DNA of 64,000 nucleotides from G965216695 sp965216695 (GCA_965216695.1 OZ244212.1:4464001-4528000), one strand, 5' to 3'; positions 1 to 9,429 are shown, numbered from the stretch's first letter. Made by a program: numbers and translations. Notes: generated from the letters alone by a model not told the origin.

Positions 1-151
1 GCTACGACATTTACGCGCAACCTCATGATTACCCCGGCCGGTGAGCCTCTCCGAGCACGATCCAGCGGTGATTCGGGGCGGAAATCATGGTGGAAATGGT
101 AACCGATTTCACGTTGAATGTTGTCGTTGGGAAGCAGTTTTCAGAGGGCGC

Positions 152-2221
152 ATGGCCACGGTTCTGGACCAGAAGTCGCGATCGATGGAGATCGGCACAG
201 CCCTTGGTGACAACGTGTTGGCGTTCCGCGAGATGCACTACCGCGAACGTCTCGGTCAGCTCTTCGAACTCAACGTCACTGTGGTCACGGAACTGCTCGA
301 GGTCGAGCCCAACGATTTACTCGGCACGAACGCATCCATCCGGATCAGCGGATTCTCCCGTGAGGGGAATCGGTTCTTCAACGGATACATCACGCAGGTA
401 CGTGACGCGGGTTTCGAAGGCCGCCTTCATGTGTACGAGCTCGAACTGCGTCCGTGGTTGTGGTTTCTGACCCAAACGTCCGACTGCCGAATCTTCCAGG
501 AGAAGTCGGTGCCGACCATCATCACCGACATCTTCAAGGAGCATGGATATCAGTTCGACCAACGCCTCACCCGCACCTACCGCACCTGGGAATACTGCGT
601 CCAGTATCGTGAGACAGATTTCAATTTTGTAAGTCGCCTGATGGAACAGGAGGGCATCTACTACTATTTCACGCACACCAACGGCGAACACCGCGTTGTG
701 CTGGCAGATGACATGGCGTCGCATTCGCCCGCGCCGAAATACGAGAACGTGCGTTTCTGGCCCCCCGGTAACACGAGCGAACGTGAAGAAGATCACCTGT
801 ATGCGTGGCAGCGTAATTCAGCGTTTCAACCGGCGTCGGTGGTACTCAATGCGTTCGATTTCAAACAGCCACGCAAGAACCTGTTGTCGTCGGCTACTGC
901 GTCGGCGCGCCACGAACGCGACAGCTTCGAAGTATTCGATTATGAAGACGAGTTCAAAGAAACGACGGACGGGCAGTTTTACGCCACCACACGCCTACAG
1001 GAGCGGCGCGTGGGTAACGACACCATCGTCGGCGAAGGCAATGCGGCGGGACTGTTTGCCGGTTGTACTTTCACTCTGTCAGATCATCCGCTACCCAGTC
1101 TGGACAAAAAGGAGTACCTCGTTACCGCCGCCGAGATCGAAGTGATTGGCGACGCGTATCAGAACGTCGGCTCCGCTGCCGCCGAAGAGTTCGTGTGTCG
1201 CCTGGAAACGATCTTTGGGGACTCCCAGGCCGATCCGTTCCGTCCTCCGCGGGTTACGCCGAAACCCGAGATTCGAGGGGTACAAACCGCGATTGTGACC
1301 GGAAAGGCCGGCGAAGAGATCTACACGGACGAGTATGGGCGGATCAAGGTGCTGTTCCCGTGGGATCGCTACGCCAAAGCGGACGAGACCAGTTCGTGCT
1401 GGATTCGGGTGGCCAGGACCATTGCCGGCAAGGGGTGGGGACAGGTTGCGACACCGCGCATCGGTCAGGAGGTGATCGTCGAATTCATCGACGGTGACCC
1501 GGATCGGCCCCTCGTAACCGGATCGGTATACAACGGCGACAACCCCGTCCCCTACGAACTGCCGAAGTTCTCGACGATTTCGGGTACGAAAACCAATTCG
1601 TCCAAAGGCGGCGACGGCTTCAACGAGTACCGCTTCGAAGACAAGAAGGGCGAGGAGCAGATCTTCGTGAATGCGGAGAAAAACTACGACCTGAGGATAG
1701 GGAACGACCGGTTCGAATCGGTGGGCAACGATCGTCACCTGACGGTGGAAAACGATAAAAACGAGCATGTGAAAGCGAACCGGATCGAGACGGTCGATGC
1801 AAATCACACGGAAGAAATCGGTAGCAATCTCGATTTGACGGTGAAGGGCAATGACGCCAAGAGCGTGGACGGTAAGTTGTCGCTGAAGGTGACCGGCGAT
1901 GTTGGGCACAAGTTCGAGAGCAACCACTCGGAAGACGTGTCCGGCGATGCCTACTACCGTGCAGCAAATATCGTGATAGAAGCGGATACGAACATCACCG
2001 TGAAAGTCGGTAAGTCGTTCATCGCCATATCAGCGTCCGGAATCAAGATCGGCACGATGGGCGATGTGGTTATTGATGCGAAGAAAAACGTGACAGGCAA
2101 TGCCGGCATGAATATGTCGTTGAGTGCCAAGATGCAGGGCAAGGTGGAAGGCAAGATGATGCAGGAAGTGTCCAGCTCCGGCGTCGTTAAGGTGCAGGGC
2201 ATGATGGTGAAGATCAACTAA
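152..2221 (+). CDS. vgrG: T6SS spike protein VgrG (TssI)
   Basis: Forms the trimeric needle tip that caps the Hcp tube and carries effectors into target cells. The 689-residue protein shows the family layout: a gp27-like hub (about residues 10-340), a gp5-like OB-fold around residues 380-470 with the typical run from VTGKAGEEI to GSVYNGDNP, and a C-terminal beta-helix of short Asn/Asp-rich repeats ending near the terminus. I see no extra C-terminal effector domain, so cargo is probably bound rather than fused. The frame stays open to position 41, but the ATG at 152 is preceded by an AGAGGG ribosome site and begins the conserved sequence. Two small genes follow in the same direction. Confidence 0.95.
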   Translation: MATVLDQKSRSMEIGTALGDNVLAFREMHYRERLGQLFELNVTVVTELLEVEPNDLLGTNASIRISGFSREGNRFFNGYITQVRDAGFEGRLHVYELELRPWLWFLTQTSDCRIFQEKSVPTIITDIFKEHGYQFDQRLTRTYRTWEYCVQYRETDFNFVSRLMEQEGIYYYFTHTNGEHRVVLADDMASHSPAPKYENVRFWPPGNTSEREEDHLYAWQRNSAFQPASVVLNAFDFKQPRKNLLSSATASARHERDSFEVFDYEDEFKETTDGQFYATTRLQERRVGNDTIVGEGNAAGLFAGCTFTLSDHPLPSLDKKEYLVTAAEIEVIGDAYQNVGSAAAEEFVCRLETIFGDSQADPFRPPRVTPKPEIRGVQTAIVTGKAGEEIYTDEYGRIKVLFPWDRYAKADETSSCWIRVARTIAGKGWGQVATPRIGQEVIVEFIDGDPDRPLVTGSVYNGDNPVPYELPKFSTISGTKTNSSKGGDGFNEYRFEDKKGEEQIFVNAEKNYDLRIGNDRFESVGNDRHLTVENDKNEHVKANRIETVDANHTEEIGSNLDLTVKGNDAKSVDGKLSLKVTGDVGHKFESNHSEDVSGDAYYRAANIVIEADTNITVKVGKSFIAISASGIKIGTMGDVVIDAKKNVTGNAGMNMSLSAKMQGKVEGKMMQEVSSSGVVKVQGMMVKIN

Positions 2222-2236
2222 TGAGATCGGTGTGAC

Positions 2237-2662
2237 ATGAATCCGAAAAGCGGCAAGAAGATCACGCCGGCGAAGCCTGCAAAGGTCAAAGAACCAGTGG
2301 CAGCGGATGAAGCCGATCCGGGCAAGGTCGCCAAGATCAAGGCCGAACAGGCTCAGACAAAGAAGGGTAAGTACGGATCTCAAACCGTTGACCCGGGCGA
2401 ATCCGATGGCGCATCCAAGAAGCAGTCGTCTGGGGGACCTGCGCAAGCCGAGGAAGAACCCACGAGTTTCATCGAGGTGGAGATTGTGGACGAAGACGGA
2501 CAACCTGTGTCCGGCGAAAACTTTGAACTCAAACTGCCCGATGGCAAGAAAGTCTCGGGTAGCACCGATGCCAAGGGTGCGGCACGGGTCGATAGCATTC
2601 CACCCGGAAATTGCGAACTGACCTTTCCGAACATGGATCAGTCGGTCTGGGAATCCGCATGA
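2237..2662 (+). CDS. VgrG-linked small protein with C-terminal beta-sandwich domain
   Basis: 141 residues in two parts: a Lys/Ala/Pro-rich, charged, probably unstructured N-terminal half, and a C-terminal half (about 85-135) that reads like a carboxypeptidase-regulatory or Ig-like beta-sandwich (VDEDGQPVSGENFELKLPDG, then a short turn leading to VDSIPPGNCELTF). Such modules follow vgrG in many T6SS loci, where they may help tip assembly or effector loading. Its TGA overlaps the start of the next gene in an ATGA arrangement, so the two are probably translationally coupled. The specific role here is inferred from position only. Confidence 0.7.
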   Translation: MNPKSGKKITPAKPAKVKEPVAADEADPGKVAKIKAEQAQTKKGKYGSQTVDPGESDGASKKQSSGGPAQAEEEPTSFIEVEIVDEDGQPVSGENFELKLPDGKKVSGSTDAKGAARVDSIPPGNCELTFPNMDQSVWESA

Positions 2663-3084
2663 TCGAGCGTGCGTCCTTCCGGTTCGAACCGGCGGGCGAT
2701 TGCGAAGACATATCCTCCTGTTCGCTGCTGTATCCCAACCTGGGACCGGCTATGCCGGCTAATTTCGTCGTTACCGGGCACGCGCTGGATGTGATGCCGG
2801 ACGTCGCTGCGTGGCTGGAAGACAAACTCGCTGAGATTGAAAGCACCTTTGACGACGTGTCGGTCGAGCACAGCAGTACCAACGTCCGTGGTTCGTGGCG
2901 CTATGCCATCATTAGTTATACGTGGGCTGCCGGCGAACAGCGTCTGGCGCAAAAGCAGATGCAGATATTCGTGGAAGGAGATCCGCCGAGGTCATACACC
3001 CTTTCCGGAACATCGCTCGCGGACGTCTTTGACGAGGCCGAACCGCTGTTCGATCAGATGGTCCGTTCGTTCGAACCGGCCTGA
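2659..3084 (+). CDS. DcrB/DUF1795-like T6SS chaperone
   Basis: 141 residues beginning MIERASFRFEP, with PANFVVTGHALDV and a C-terminal DEAEPLFDQMVRSFEP. This pattern matches the DcrB/DUF1795 fold used by Eag-type chaperones, which hold the transmembrane region or N-terminus of an effector until it is loaded onto VgrG. The start ATG at 2659 overlaps the previous stop by four bases. A longer in-frame reading from 2611 exists but lies inside the upstream gene. No large effector follows on this strand; the next genes are convergent. The chaperone role is inferred from family and neighbours. Confidence 0.65.
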   Translation: MIERASFRFEPAGDCEDISSCSLLYPNLGPAMPANFVVTGHALDVMPDVAAWLEDKLAEIESTFDDVSVEHSSTNVRGSWRYAIISYTWAAGEQRLAQKQMQIFVEGDPPRSYTLSGTSLADVFDEAEPLFDQMVRSFEPA

Positions 3085-3129
3085 AGTGTCCAGCGACGCT
3101 TTGAGGGACTCTCCGCTCTCGGTTTTCTC

Positions 3130-4137
3130 TCAGTCGTCGTCCGCATCGTCCACGTCGTCGTCGGCCGAGCGCGCCGCGTATTCCCACCACGGGCGCGATG
3201 CCAGCAGGTCGACACCGTAATCGTCGAGCTGCGCTAGCCACAGCAGCGTATCTTCGTCCGGCTGCCATCCGAGCAGAATCGCGGCACGAAGCGCACGCGC
3301 GCGCACGAGGGTTGCCTCGGAGTCGGGATCCGGGTCAGCGGTCGTTTCGTTGATGGCTTCAACGAACTGAGTGCGGAGTGCCTTGAGCCGGTCGGCGTTT
3401 GCTCGATCCAGCGCGATCGAGAATCCGGCCCAGCGACCGAGTTCGGGCGTCGCTTCGTCGGCGGTCTCGAGATACAGGCTCACGAGGCTTGCGGCGCGTC
3501 CCGGCCAGGGCTCGGCATTTGTCTCGTTGCGCACCGCATTCGCACGAGCCAACGCGGCCATACGGACCGCGGCGAATTCTTCCAGCGCCGCCTGATGGTT
3601 CTCCAGGGCATCGATCACGGGCGTTTCCGAGCTCTCACGTACCGCCTCGAGGCGTTCGCTAACGCGGCTCGCTTCGCGTGCGGCGGCGGACTGCAACGAC
3701 TCGCGCGCGCGATCCGTACCGAGTTCGAATGCGGCCTGCCAGAGCGGCTCTGTATCCTGCGTCCAATTAGCGCGCTGAACCACCGAGTCGTACTGTTCGT
3801 GTGCGCCAGTACGCTGGTCTTCGCTGCCAAGCCAGGCGATGGCGTCGATCAGGACGGCGATGCGCGCGATGTCGAGCTGTTCCTGCGCGAGTTCACCAGT
3901 CAATTGAGCTTCCGCGTAGTCCGCAACGGCCGGACGTAGCCCGAAGAACTTGGCCAGGCGCACGGTCAGTTGCAATTCGTCGAGTGCCAGTGCGTCGCGT
4001 TTCAGCGCGTCCGCGACGTATTCGGCAACGTCGTTCCGGTCGAGGTGCGCGGGTACTGGAGCAATCTCGTACTTGAGTTCGGTTTCCAGGAAATCGTCCA
4101 GAGTGTTTCGTGTGCTCGAATCCATCATGAGCCCCAT
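3130..4137 (-). CDS. Unknown protein paired with the metallopeptidase gene
   Basis: About 335 residues, almost entirely helical in appearance, rich in Ala, Glu and Arg, with an acidic Asp-rich tail. No signal peptide or membrane helix remains if translation begins at the ATG at 4137 (ATGs at 4128 and 4125 are alternatives; a TTG at 4164 would overlap the upstream gene). It lies 20 bases downstream of the LysM-metallopeptidase gene and is probably co-transcribed. By position it could be a cognate immunity protein, an adaptor or an accessory factor. I do not recognise its family. Confidence 0.6.
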   Translation of the reverse strand: MGLMMDSSTRNTLDDFLETELKYEIAPVPAHLDRNDVAEYVADALKRDALALDELQLTVRLAKFFGLRPAVADYAEAQLTGELAQEQLDIARIAVLIDAIAWLGSEDQRTGAHEQYDSVVQRANWTQDTEPLWQAAFELGTDRARESLQSAAAREASRVSERLEAVRESSETPVIDALENHQAALEEFAAVRMAALARANAVRNETNAEPWPGRAASLVSLYLETADEATPELGRWAGFSIALDRANADRLKALRTQFVEAINETTADPDPDSEATLVRARALRAAILLGWQPDEDTLLWLAQLDDYGVDLLASRPWWEYAARSADDDVDDADDD

Positions 4138-4157
4138 GGCTAAGGAAAGAAGTAGCG

Positions 4158-5942
4158 TCACCAACTGTCGATCAACCCCGCATTGCGGTTTCGAATCATG
4201 TCCACCGGTACGTCCCGTACGCCACCGTCAAAGCGCAGCCGCCGATTGGCTGCAATCCGTTTAGGGCCGTTGACGACCCGCTCGTTGACTCCGACCGGCG
4301 ATGCGGCGCTCATCATTTCGGTTGGTACATTGAGTGTATGGACGGCGTCCATCAGCACGTGGCCGATCTCGTGAGGAATCGTCGTGTGATGATCGTTGGC
4401 TGCGTTGATCGTGTTTGCGAACACGATCACGGTGTTGGCGATCGACGCGACCGGCCGTCGAGACGCGCGCGACGCGAAGTTGGGCGAAAACGCCTCGCCG
4501 AGCGTCGACGACGCGAAGTTGCGAACCACGAACAGATCTACACGGTCGTCGCCGGTGTCATAGTTTTTGATCAGCACGCGTTCCTGCGCGGTGCCTACAT
4601 GGCCGTCGCTGCCGCCGAACTCGGACGTGATTGTCGGCGATGTCAGGCGTCCGATGGAAACCGGGTGGCGCGGATCGTCGGATGTGATCACCTGCAGCCG
4701 CACGCGCTGATTGTCCGGATCGCCAACCAGGATGTCGGCCGAGCCGATCGCCTGACCGATCAGAGGTGGATTCTCCTCGGTGGTAATGCGGGTACCCTTC
4801 GGCAATACCTTGGCGAGCTCCGCGGCCAACGCGGTGGCGGTCTGAATCGGCCGATCGCCGTTGGTGGTGGTGATCTCTGCCTGCACGTCGGTACCCGCGT
4901 CGATGCGTACGCGAACGCGAATCTTGCGGCCGCCTCGCGCGGTGCGGCCGCGCGCGTCGGCAATCGCGATCAGATTGGCCGGCAGTGTGATTTCGTCGAG
5001 CGATAGAATCTTTACGCTCAGATCCGCTTGCGCATACAGCTGCCGGATGTAGTTCAATACCTTTTGACGCGTCGCGACTTTGGTCGATACCGGGGTGCCG
5101 GCGGCATCTTTCAGAATGTGGACCGCAACCTTTACCCGTCGCGGGTCTTTGTGGATTGGAATACGGACGGTGGCATTGCATTTGGGCGTGCGTGTGCAGC
5201 GTCGGTGTTCGTACCGCGCTTCCACCATCTGGTCGAGTATCTCCACTTTGTCCGCAGCGCCGTCCTGCCCGTCCGCGATATCGGCGGCAATCAGCGATTG
5301 CGTCGGAATCGCGCCCTGATCGTCGGTGTCCACAACCAGGCGCAGGTACTCGGAACGGTAGCAGACGCTGCTGTTGACCAGATGGCAGTCGACGCTGAGT
5401 TCGCGTCCCGGGGCATTTGCGCCGGTGAATGGTTTGTGGCCGGAAACCGATCCGTCCTTTGCGTAGATCGGCTGCAGAACGCGCACGGTTGCTTTCACGG
5501 TACCGCCGCCGAGTGGGTCCTGAATTTCGAGTTTGAACGCATCTTCGTCTGCATGGCCGGCCGCATTGAATGCGTGACCTGATGGGAATGCGACGGAGCC
5601 GGTGCGCCCGGCGCGATCGGAGCGAAAGTTGGAAACGCCAACCTGGGTCAACGACGAGTCCTGCAGGTAGGGCAGGTTGGGTGAGCCGTGGACGATGCGA
5701 ATCGACACCGGCGGTGCGTTCTTCTTTTTGAACGTATGTTTCTGGTCGGTGGCTACTGACGTCGGTTTTACGTCGAGATCGGGCACGGAGACTTCGTCGC
5801 CGTCCGCGAGAAAATCCGCTTTCAGAAACTTCTTACCCTTATTGGCCGCTTCATTGCGCAACGGTTCGCAGTCGAGAAAACCTTCCGCAATCGCTATTTC
5901 ACAGAGTGTCTGACCTTTCTTGGCCTTTACAATCTTGGGCAT
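4158..5942 (-). CDS. LysM-like and zinc-metallopeptidase protein, candidate T6SS effector
   Basis: 594 residues. The N-terminus (1-57) resembles a LysM domain: KKGQTLCEIAIAEGF, then an ending of the form DGDEVSVPD. The middle (about 60-500) is beta-rich and unassigned. Near the C-terminus is HEIGH (residues 524-528), followed by His535 and a possible Met-turn (TEMM, 541-544). This resembles metzincin-like zinc sites, but the third histidine is one residue further on than in the classic HExxHxxGxxH. No signal peptide is visible, which fits export through T6SS. The gene lies in a leftward group after PAAR and methyltransferase genes. Peptidase activity and cargo status are inferences. Confidence 0.7.
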   Translation of the reverse strand: MPKIVKAKKGQTLCEIAIAEGFLDCEPLRNEAANKGKKFLKADFLADGDEVSVPDLDVKPTSVATDQKHTFKKKNAPPVSIRIVHGSPNLPYLQDSSLTQVGVSNFRSDRAGRTGSVAFPSGHAFNAAGHADEDAFKLEIQDPLGGGTVKATVRVLQPIYAKDGSVSGHKPFTGANAPGRELSVDCHLVNSSVCYRSEYLRLVVDTDDQGAIPTQSLIAADIADGQDGAADKVEILDQMVEARYEHRRCTRTPKCNATVRIPIHKDPRRVKVAVHILKDAAGTPVSTKVATRQKVLNYIRQLYAQADLSVKILSLDEITLPANLIAIADARGRTARGGRKIRVRVRIDAGTDVQAEITTTNGDRPIQTATALAAELAKVLPKGTRITTEENPPLIGQAIGSADILVGDPDNQRVRLQVITSDDPRHPVSIGRLTSPTITSEFGGSDGHVGTAQERVLIKNYDTGDDRVDLFVVRNFASSTLGEAFSPNFASRASRRPVASIANTVIVFANTINAANDHHTTIPHEIGHVLMDAVHTLNVPTEMMSAASPVGVNERVVNGPKRIAANRRLRFDGGVRDVPVDMIRNRNAGLIDSW

Positions 5943-6081
5943 TTATTCCGTCGCCAACAGTCCAGAAAAGTCGAAGGATGTAGTCTTCAGCATGGTACCC
6001 GTTGCAGCTCGATTGACAAACAGGTGGTGTAATCTCTGCACCGGCACGAGCGAGGGGTCGTTGTGACGGAGACGGGGCCAA

Positions 6082-7164
6082 TCATTCGGCCGCGCCCGAC
6101 GAGGTGGGTGCGGAGCCGACGGCAATGCGTGCGAGCCAGGTGTCATAGACCGTGGTTGCGCGCTCACTGACGCGTGTCGCCCAACGTGCGCCGTCGGCTT
6201 CCCAGACGCAGTGCATCGGCCGCGGCGGCGCTGTCAGCCAGCGCTTTACTGCGTCCACGGGATTGTCGTTACCGATTGCGCGGGTGCCACCCAGCCAGTT
6301 GTCCATCGGTGTTACGTCACCCGTCCACTCGAACGGCGTTGACAGCCACAGCTCTCCGTCAGCTGCGAGCAGGCGCGCGCTCTGGTCCAGAAACGCGGCC
6401 GGTTCCTGCACGGCGTCGAGCAGGTTGAATCCCAGGATCCGGTCGACGGTTGCGTCGGCAAAGGCGGGAGCGCAGGCATCGACGACCCAGAAGTCCACGT
6501 TGTCGATCTCGCCGAAGGGGGTCGGGCAGGTCAACGTGTCGTAGCGTAGTCCGCTGCGTTTGAGCGGAAATCGGGCAACACCGGTTTCGAGTACCCGCCG
6601 AGCGATTCGAAGCAGCGGAAAGTTCAGGTCGCAACCCAGCACCAATCCGTTCGTCTGTGCCGCCACCTCGAAGGTGCAGCGACCGGCGGCGCACCCGAAT
6701 TCGAGCGTGTGTTCCGGTTGCGGAATGGTCGGCGGCGGCTGCGAGCCTTGCAGTCGCGCTAACAGCATGCGGGTATGCAAACTTGTGTCTAATTCCTGGT
6801 CGGCGTAGTCGCCATACGCATCCCAGCCGTAGCTGCTCGTGTACTGGCGCGCAAGGTCGAACGCAGACCCTTGCCCCAATGCCTCGCCTAACACGTCCAG
6901 TGATTCGGCGGCCAGATCCTCACGTTGCAGAATAAGGCTGCCGTAGGCGCTCAGATAGTCGCGCAGATTGACGAGCAGAATTGGGATGCCATCGATGATC
7001 GGATAGCGTGCTGCGCACTCGGGGTCAGGGCAACGGGCGCTGCCTTCTAGGATGTCGTGTTCGTCACCGCGTATTGGAGCCGCGAGCACGAGCGGCGAAT
7101 GCCGGCCGTTTACCGCGCACCTGGGACAGACAGGCTCGAAGCTCTCCCAGTGCCGCGTTTTCAA
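6082..7164 (-). CDS. SAM-dependent methyltransferase with N-terminal zinc-ribbon
   Basis: 360 residues. The first 65 carry Cys13, Cys16, Cys45 and Cys50 followed by YPIIDGIPILL, the pattern of a Trm112-like zinc-ribbon found on many methyltransferases. From about 153 a class I SAM fold begins with the glycine-rich motif I LEFGCAAGRCTF, followed by the acidic LGCDLNF. The acceptor substrate cannot be read from sequence. The gene lies between the PAAR gene (29 bases upstream) and the metallopeptidase gene on the same strand, so it may modify or accompany the T6SS cargo. About 140 bases without a gene separate it from the metallopeptidase gene. Confidence 0.8.
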   Translation of the reverse strand: MKTRHWESFEPVCPRCAVNGRHSPLVLAAPIRGDEHDILEGSARCPDPECAARYPIIDGIPILLVNLRDYLSAYGSLILQREDLAAESLDVLGEALGQGSAFDLARQYTSSYGWDAYGDYADQELDTSLHTRMLLARLQGSQPPPTIPQPEHTLEFGCAAGRCTFEVAAQTNGLVLGCDLNFPLLRIARRVLETGVARFPLKRSGLRYDTLTCPTPFGEIDNVDFWVVDACAPAFADATVDRILGFNLLDAVQEPAAFLDQSARLLAADGELWLSTPFEWTGDVTPMDNWLGGTRAIGNDNPVDAVKRWLTAPPRPMHCVWEADGARWATRVSERATTVYDTWLARIAVGSAPTSSGAAE

Positions 7165-7193
7165 CCCTCAATCGCCAATCTCAGCCGCCTATC

Positions 7194-7580
7194 TCAACCG
7201 CCGATGATGACGGTTGGGCATCCCGGTCCAATTACCATGCCGGTGGGAGCCGGAATCGGCGCGACGCAGGATGGATGGCTCGTGGTATCAGTGACGCGCG
7301 CGGCGGGCAGCCCGCCGATCAAAACGGTAGCGGAACCCTTGACGATTATGCCCGGTCCAGCGGGTACGCAGCCCGGCAGCATGCACGGCTGGGTGATGTC
7401 CGTGACACGTGCGGCAGGCGATCCGCCGATCATCACGTTGGGTTGCCCCTTGACGATCGTGAGAGGCAGACCGGGGTGAGGTACCGGAGTTGGTGTCAAC
7501 GCCGGGGGATGGATCGGCGCGTGGCAGTGCGGGGTCTGCTGAATGACTTTGTCGCCGATGCGTGCGGATGGACCTGGCAT
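7194..7580 (-). CDS. PAAR-repeat spike-sharpening protein
   Basis: 128 residues built from PAAR-type repeats: MIGGSPAARVTDITQP and VLIGGLPAARVTDTTSHP, with conserved His and Cys residues (HCH near 18-20, CMLPGC, HPSC) suited to bind the tip zinc ion. PAAR proteins cap VgrG with a sharp cone and often recruit effectors. The protein ends directly after the last repeat, so it carries no fused toxin and cargo must be separate. It begins a leftward group with the methyltransferase and metallopeptidase genes. It opens with MPGPSARIGDKV, a usual PAAR start. Confidence 0.9.
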   Translation of the reverse strand: MPGPSARIGDKVIQQTPHCHAPIHPPALTPTPVPHPGLPLTIVKGQPNVMIGGSPAARVTDITQPCMLPGCVPAGPGIIVKGSATVLIGGLPAARVTDTTSHPSCVAPIPAPTGMVIGPGCPTVIIGG

Positions 7581-7624
7581 GGTATGGAGTTTAGACGGCC
7601 TGGGGACGCGGCGTCACGAATTCA

Positions 7625-7903
7625 TTACGCATCGGGTTCGATCCACTTCAACACCGCTTCTTCGTCGGTCGAATAGACGTAGTACCCGCGCCAGTCGCCT
7701 GCGCTGATGATTACGGCGTCGACGGATTCGAATTTCGACCGGCCCCAACTGCTCATCGCCACTTCGTTGACGCCATAGTGCGCGACATAGTCGTCCCACG
7801 CCGGCTGGTCGGATTGCTCCAGCCTCTGCCCATTGTTCACGGCTTTGCTGAGGCGTCGGGTGAATTGGTGATAGTCCACCTCTTCGATTTTCGGTCGTGC
7901 CAT
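7625..7903 (-). CDS. Small unknown protein in the T6SS cargo group
   Basis: 92 residues if read from ATG 7903 (an upstream in-frame ATG at 7915 is possible). Tyr-, Trp- and Asp-rich and acidic, without signal peptide or membrane segment. It ends with YYVYSTDEEAVLKWIEPDA, a compact alpha/beta-looking segment. It lies 44 bases upstream of the PAAR gene on the same strand. Small acidic proteins in such places can be immunity or adaptor proteins, but nothing in this sequence proves that. Family not recognised. Confidence 0.5.
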   Translation of the reverse strand: MARPKIEEVDYHQFTRRLSKAVNNGQRLEQSDQPAWDDYVAHYGVNEVAMSSWGRSKFESVDAVIISAGDWRGYYVYSTDEEAVLKWIEPDA

Positions 7904-8025
7904 CGCGTGCTCCAAGCCGGCAAATTGAATTGTCCATCGAATTCAAGAGGTTATCAACACGAGTATAGGTCAGGTCGAGACTATAGACGCTGCGCCGACG
8001 ACGGGTATTCGTGTACGCTGGCGTG

Positions 8026-9402
8026 ATGAGCGAGCATGAACACCTGTATTTGCGTGCGCGGGAGCTCGCGCAGTCGGGCGATGCGGATGCCGCAGAGCGC
8101 CTGTACCGCGACTACCTTGCCCTCGTTGACGACGACTTCCGGGCCCACCACAACCTGTCGCTGCTGCTTGCGGGCTCCGATGATGCCGAAGCGCTGCAGC
8201 ACGCCCAGGCCGCGCATGCGCTGTCGCCGGAGCACCCATCCGTGCAATTCAATCTGGCGTACGTGCTACACAAGACGGGCGACTCGGCCGCCGCTCGTGA
8301 GCATTGGGAGGGGGTGCTCGCGACGCAGCCGGACGATCCGGACGTCCAGTTCAACTATGCGTGTACGTTGTACGCGGTGGGCGAACGCACGCAGGCGATT
8401 GACAGGCTCGACGCACTGCTTGCGAAACACCCCGAATACTACGAGGCGCACAGTAACCTCGCGTTGTGGCTGTGGAATGAAGGGTCCCCGCTCGAGTCCG
8501 TCCGCTTTGCAATGCAGGCGATCGAGTTACAGCCGAATGGGATCGACTACATGCAGCTGGCGCGTGCGTGCGATGCCCTCGGAGATTTCGAGCATGCGGT
8601 GGCGCACTACCTGAAAGCTTACGACCTGGATGCGAGTCAGCCGACGCCGCTGCTGCTGGCCGCCCAACGCCTCGCTGCCGAAGGCAATCTGGAACGGGCC
8701 GTCGCCGAACTTGAACGGCACACCGAACCGGATCCACAGGTACAAACCATGTTGACGTTGTATCAGCGAGGAGGACTCGACGAACTGCCCCCCGGCTACG
8801 TGGAAACGCTGTTCGACCGGTTTGCGGCATCATTCGACGACCAGCTGCAGCGCCTCGAATACCGAACCCCGTCACAACTGGCGGCGCAGTTTGAAACGTT
8901 CGTTGCGGCGCGCAACCTGGCGGTGAATATCGTGGTGGACGCGGGCTGCGGCACCGGGTTGCTCGGTGTCGAACTCGCACCGACCGGCCGCCGATTGGTG
9001 GGTGTGGATCTGTCCGAGAAGATGCTCGACCAGGCGAGACGCCGGGGTATCTACGACCGCCTCGTGCACTCGGAACTGACGGACTACCTCGACGACATTA
9101 TCTGCGATGCGATCGTCGCGGCCGACGTCTTCAATTACTTCGGTGATCTTCGGCCGGTGTTCGACGTATCGGCCGGGGCGGTCGGCGAAGGTGGCGTGCT
9201 GGCATTCACGATCGAGCGCGGCGATCCCGGACAGGCGGTTACCTCCGAGTTAACCGGACGTTTCCGGCACGATCCGGTACATGTGGAAGCGCTTCTTGGA
9301 GAAACCGGTTTCTCCGACATAGAGCGGCACGATCTGGTTCTACGGAACGAAGGCAGCGACACCGTACACGGTGTCGCGTTTATTGCCCGCCGGAAACTCT
9401 GA
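8026..9402 (+). CDS. TPR-repeat methyltransferase
   Basis: 458 residues. Residues 1-240 form a run of TPR-like helical pairs (AERLYRDYLALVDDDFRAHH and similar), and the C-terminal 200 residues a class I SAM methyltransferase with motif I VDAGCGTGLLG near 303-313 and the following VGVDLSEKMLDQARRRG. TPR-methyltransferases of this layout are known, but their substrates are mostly undefined; the TPR part probably selects a protein partner. It is the only rightward gene between the cargo group and the core T6SS operon, convergent with clpV 27 bases away. ATG 8026 is chosen because the in-frame start at 8011 adds only five unconserved residues. Confidence 0.8.
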   Translation: MSEHEHLYLRARELAQSGDADAAERLYRDYLALVDDDFRAHHNLSLLLAGSDDAEALQHAQAAHALSPEHPSVQFNLAYVLHKTGDSAAAREHWEGVLATQPDDPDVQFNYACTLYAVGERTQAIDRLDALLAKHPEYYEAHSNLALWLWNEGSPLESVRFAMQAIELQPNGIDYMQLARACDALGDFEHAVAHYLKAYDLDASQPTPLLLAAQRLAAEGNLERAVAELERHTEPDPQVQTMLTLYQRGGLDELPPGYVETLFDRFAASFDDQLQRLEYRTPSQLAAQFETFVAARNLAVNIVVDAGCGTGLLGVELAPTGRRLVGVDLSEKMLDQARRRGIYDRLVHSELTDYLDDIICDAIVAADVFNYFGDLRPVFDVSAGAVGEGGVLAFTIERGDPGQAVTSELTGRFRHDPVHVEALLGETGFSDIERHDLVLRNEGSDTVHGVAFIARRKL

Positions 9403-9429
9403 GCGTTTTAAGGAACGGTCAGGGCTTCG

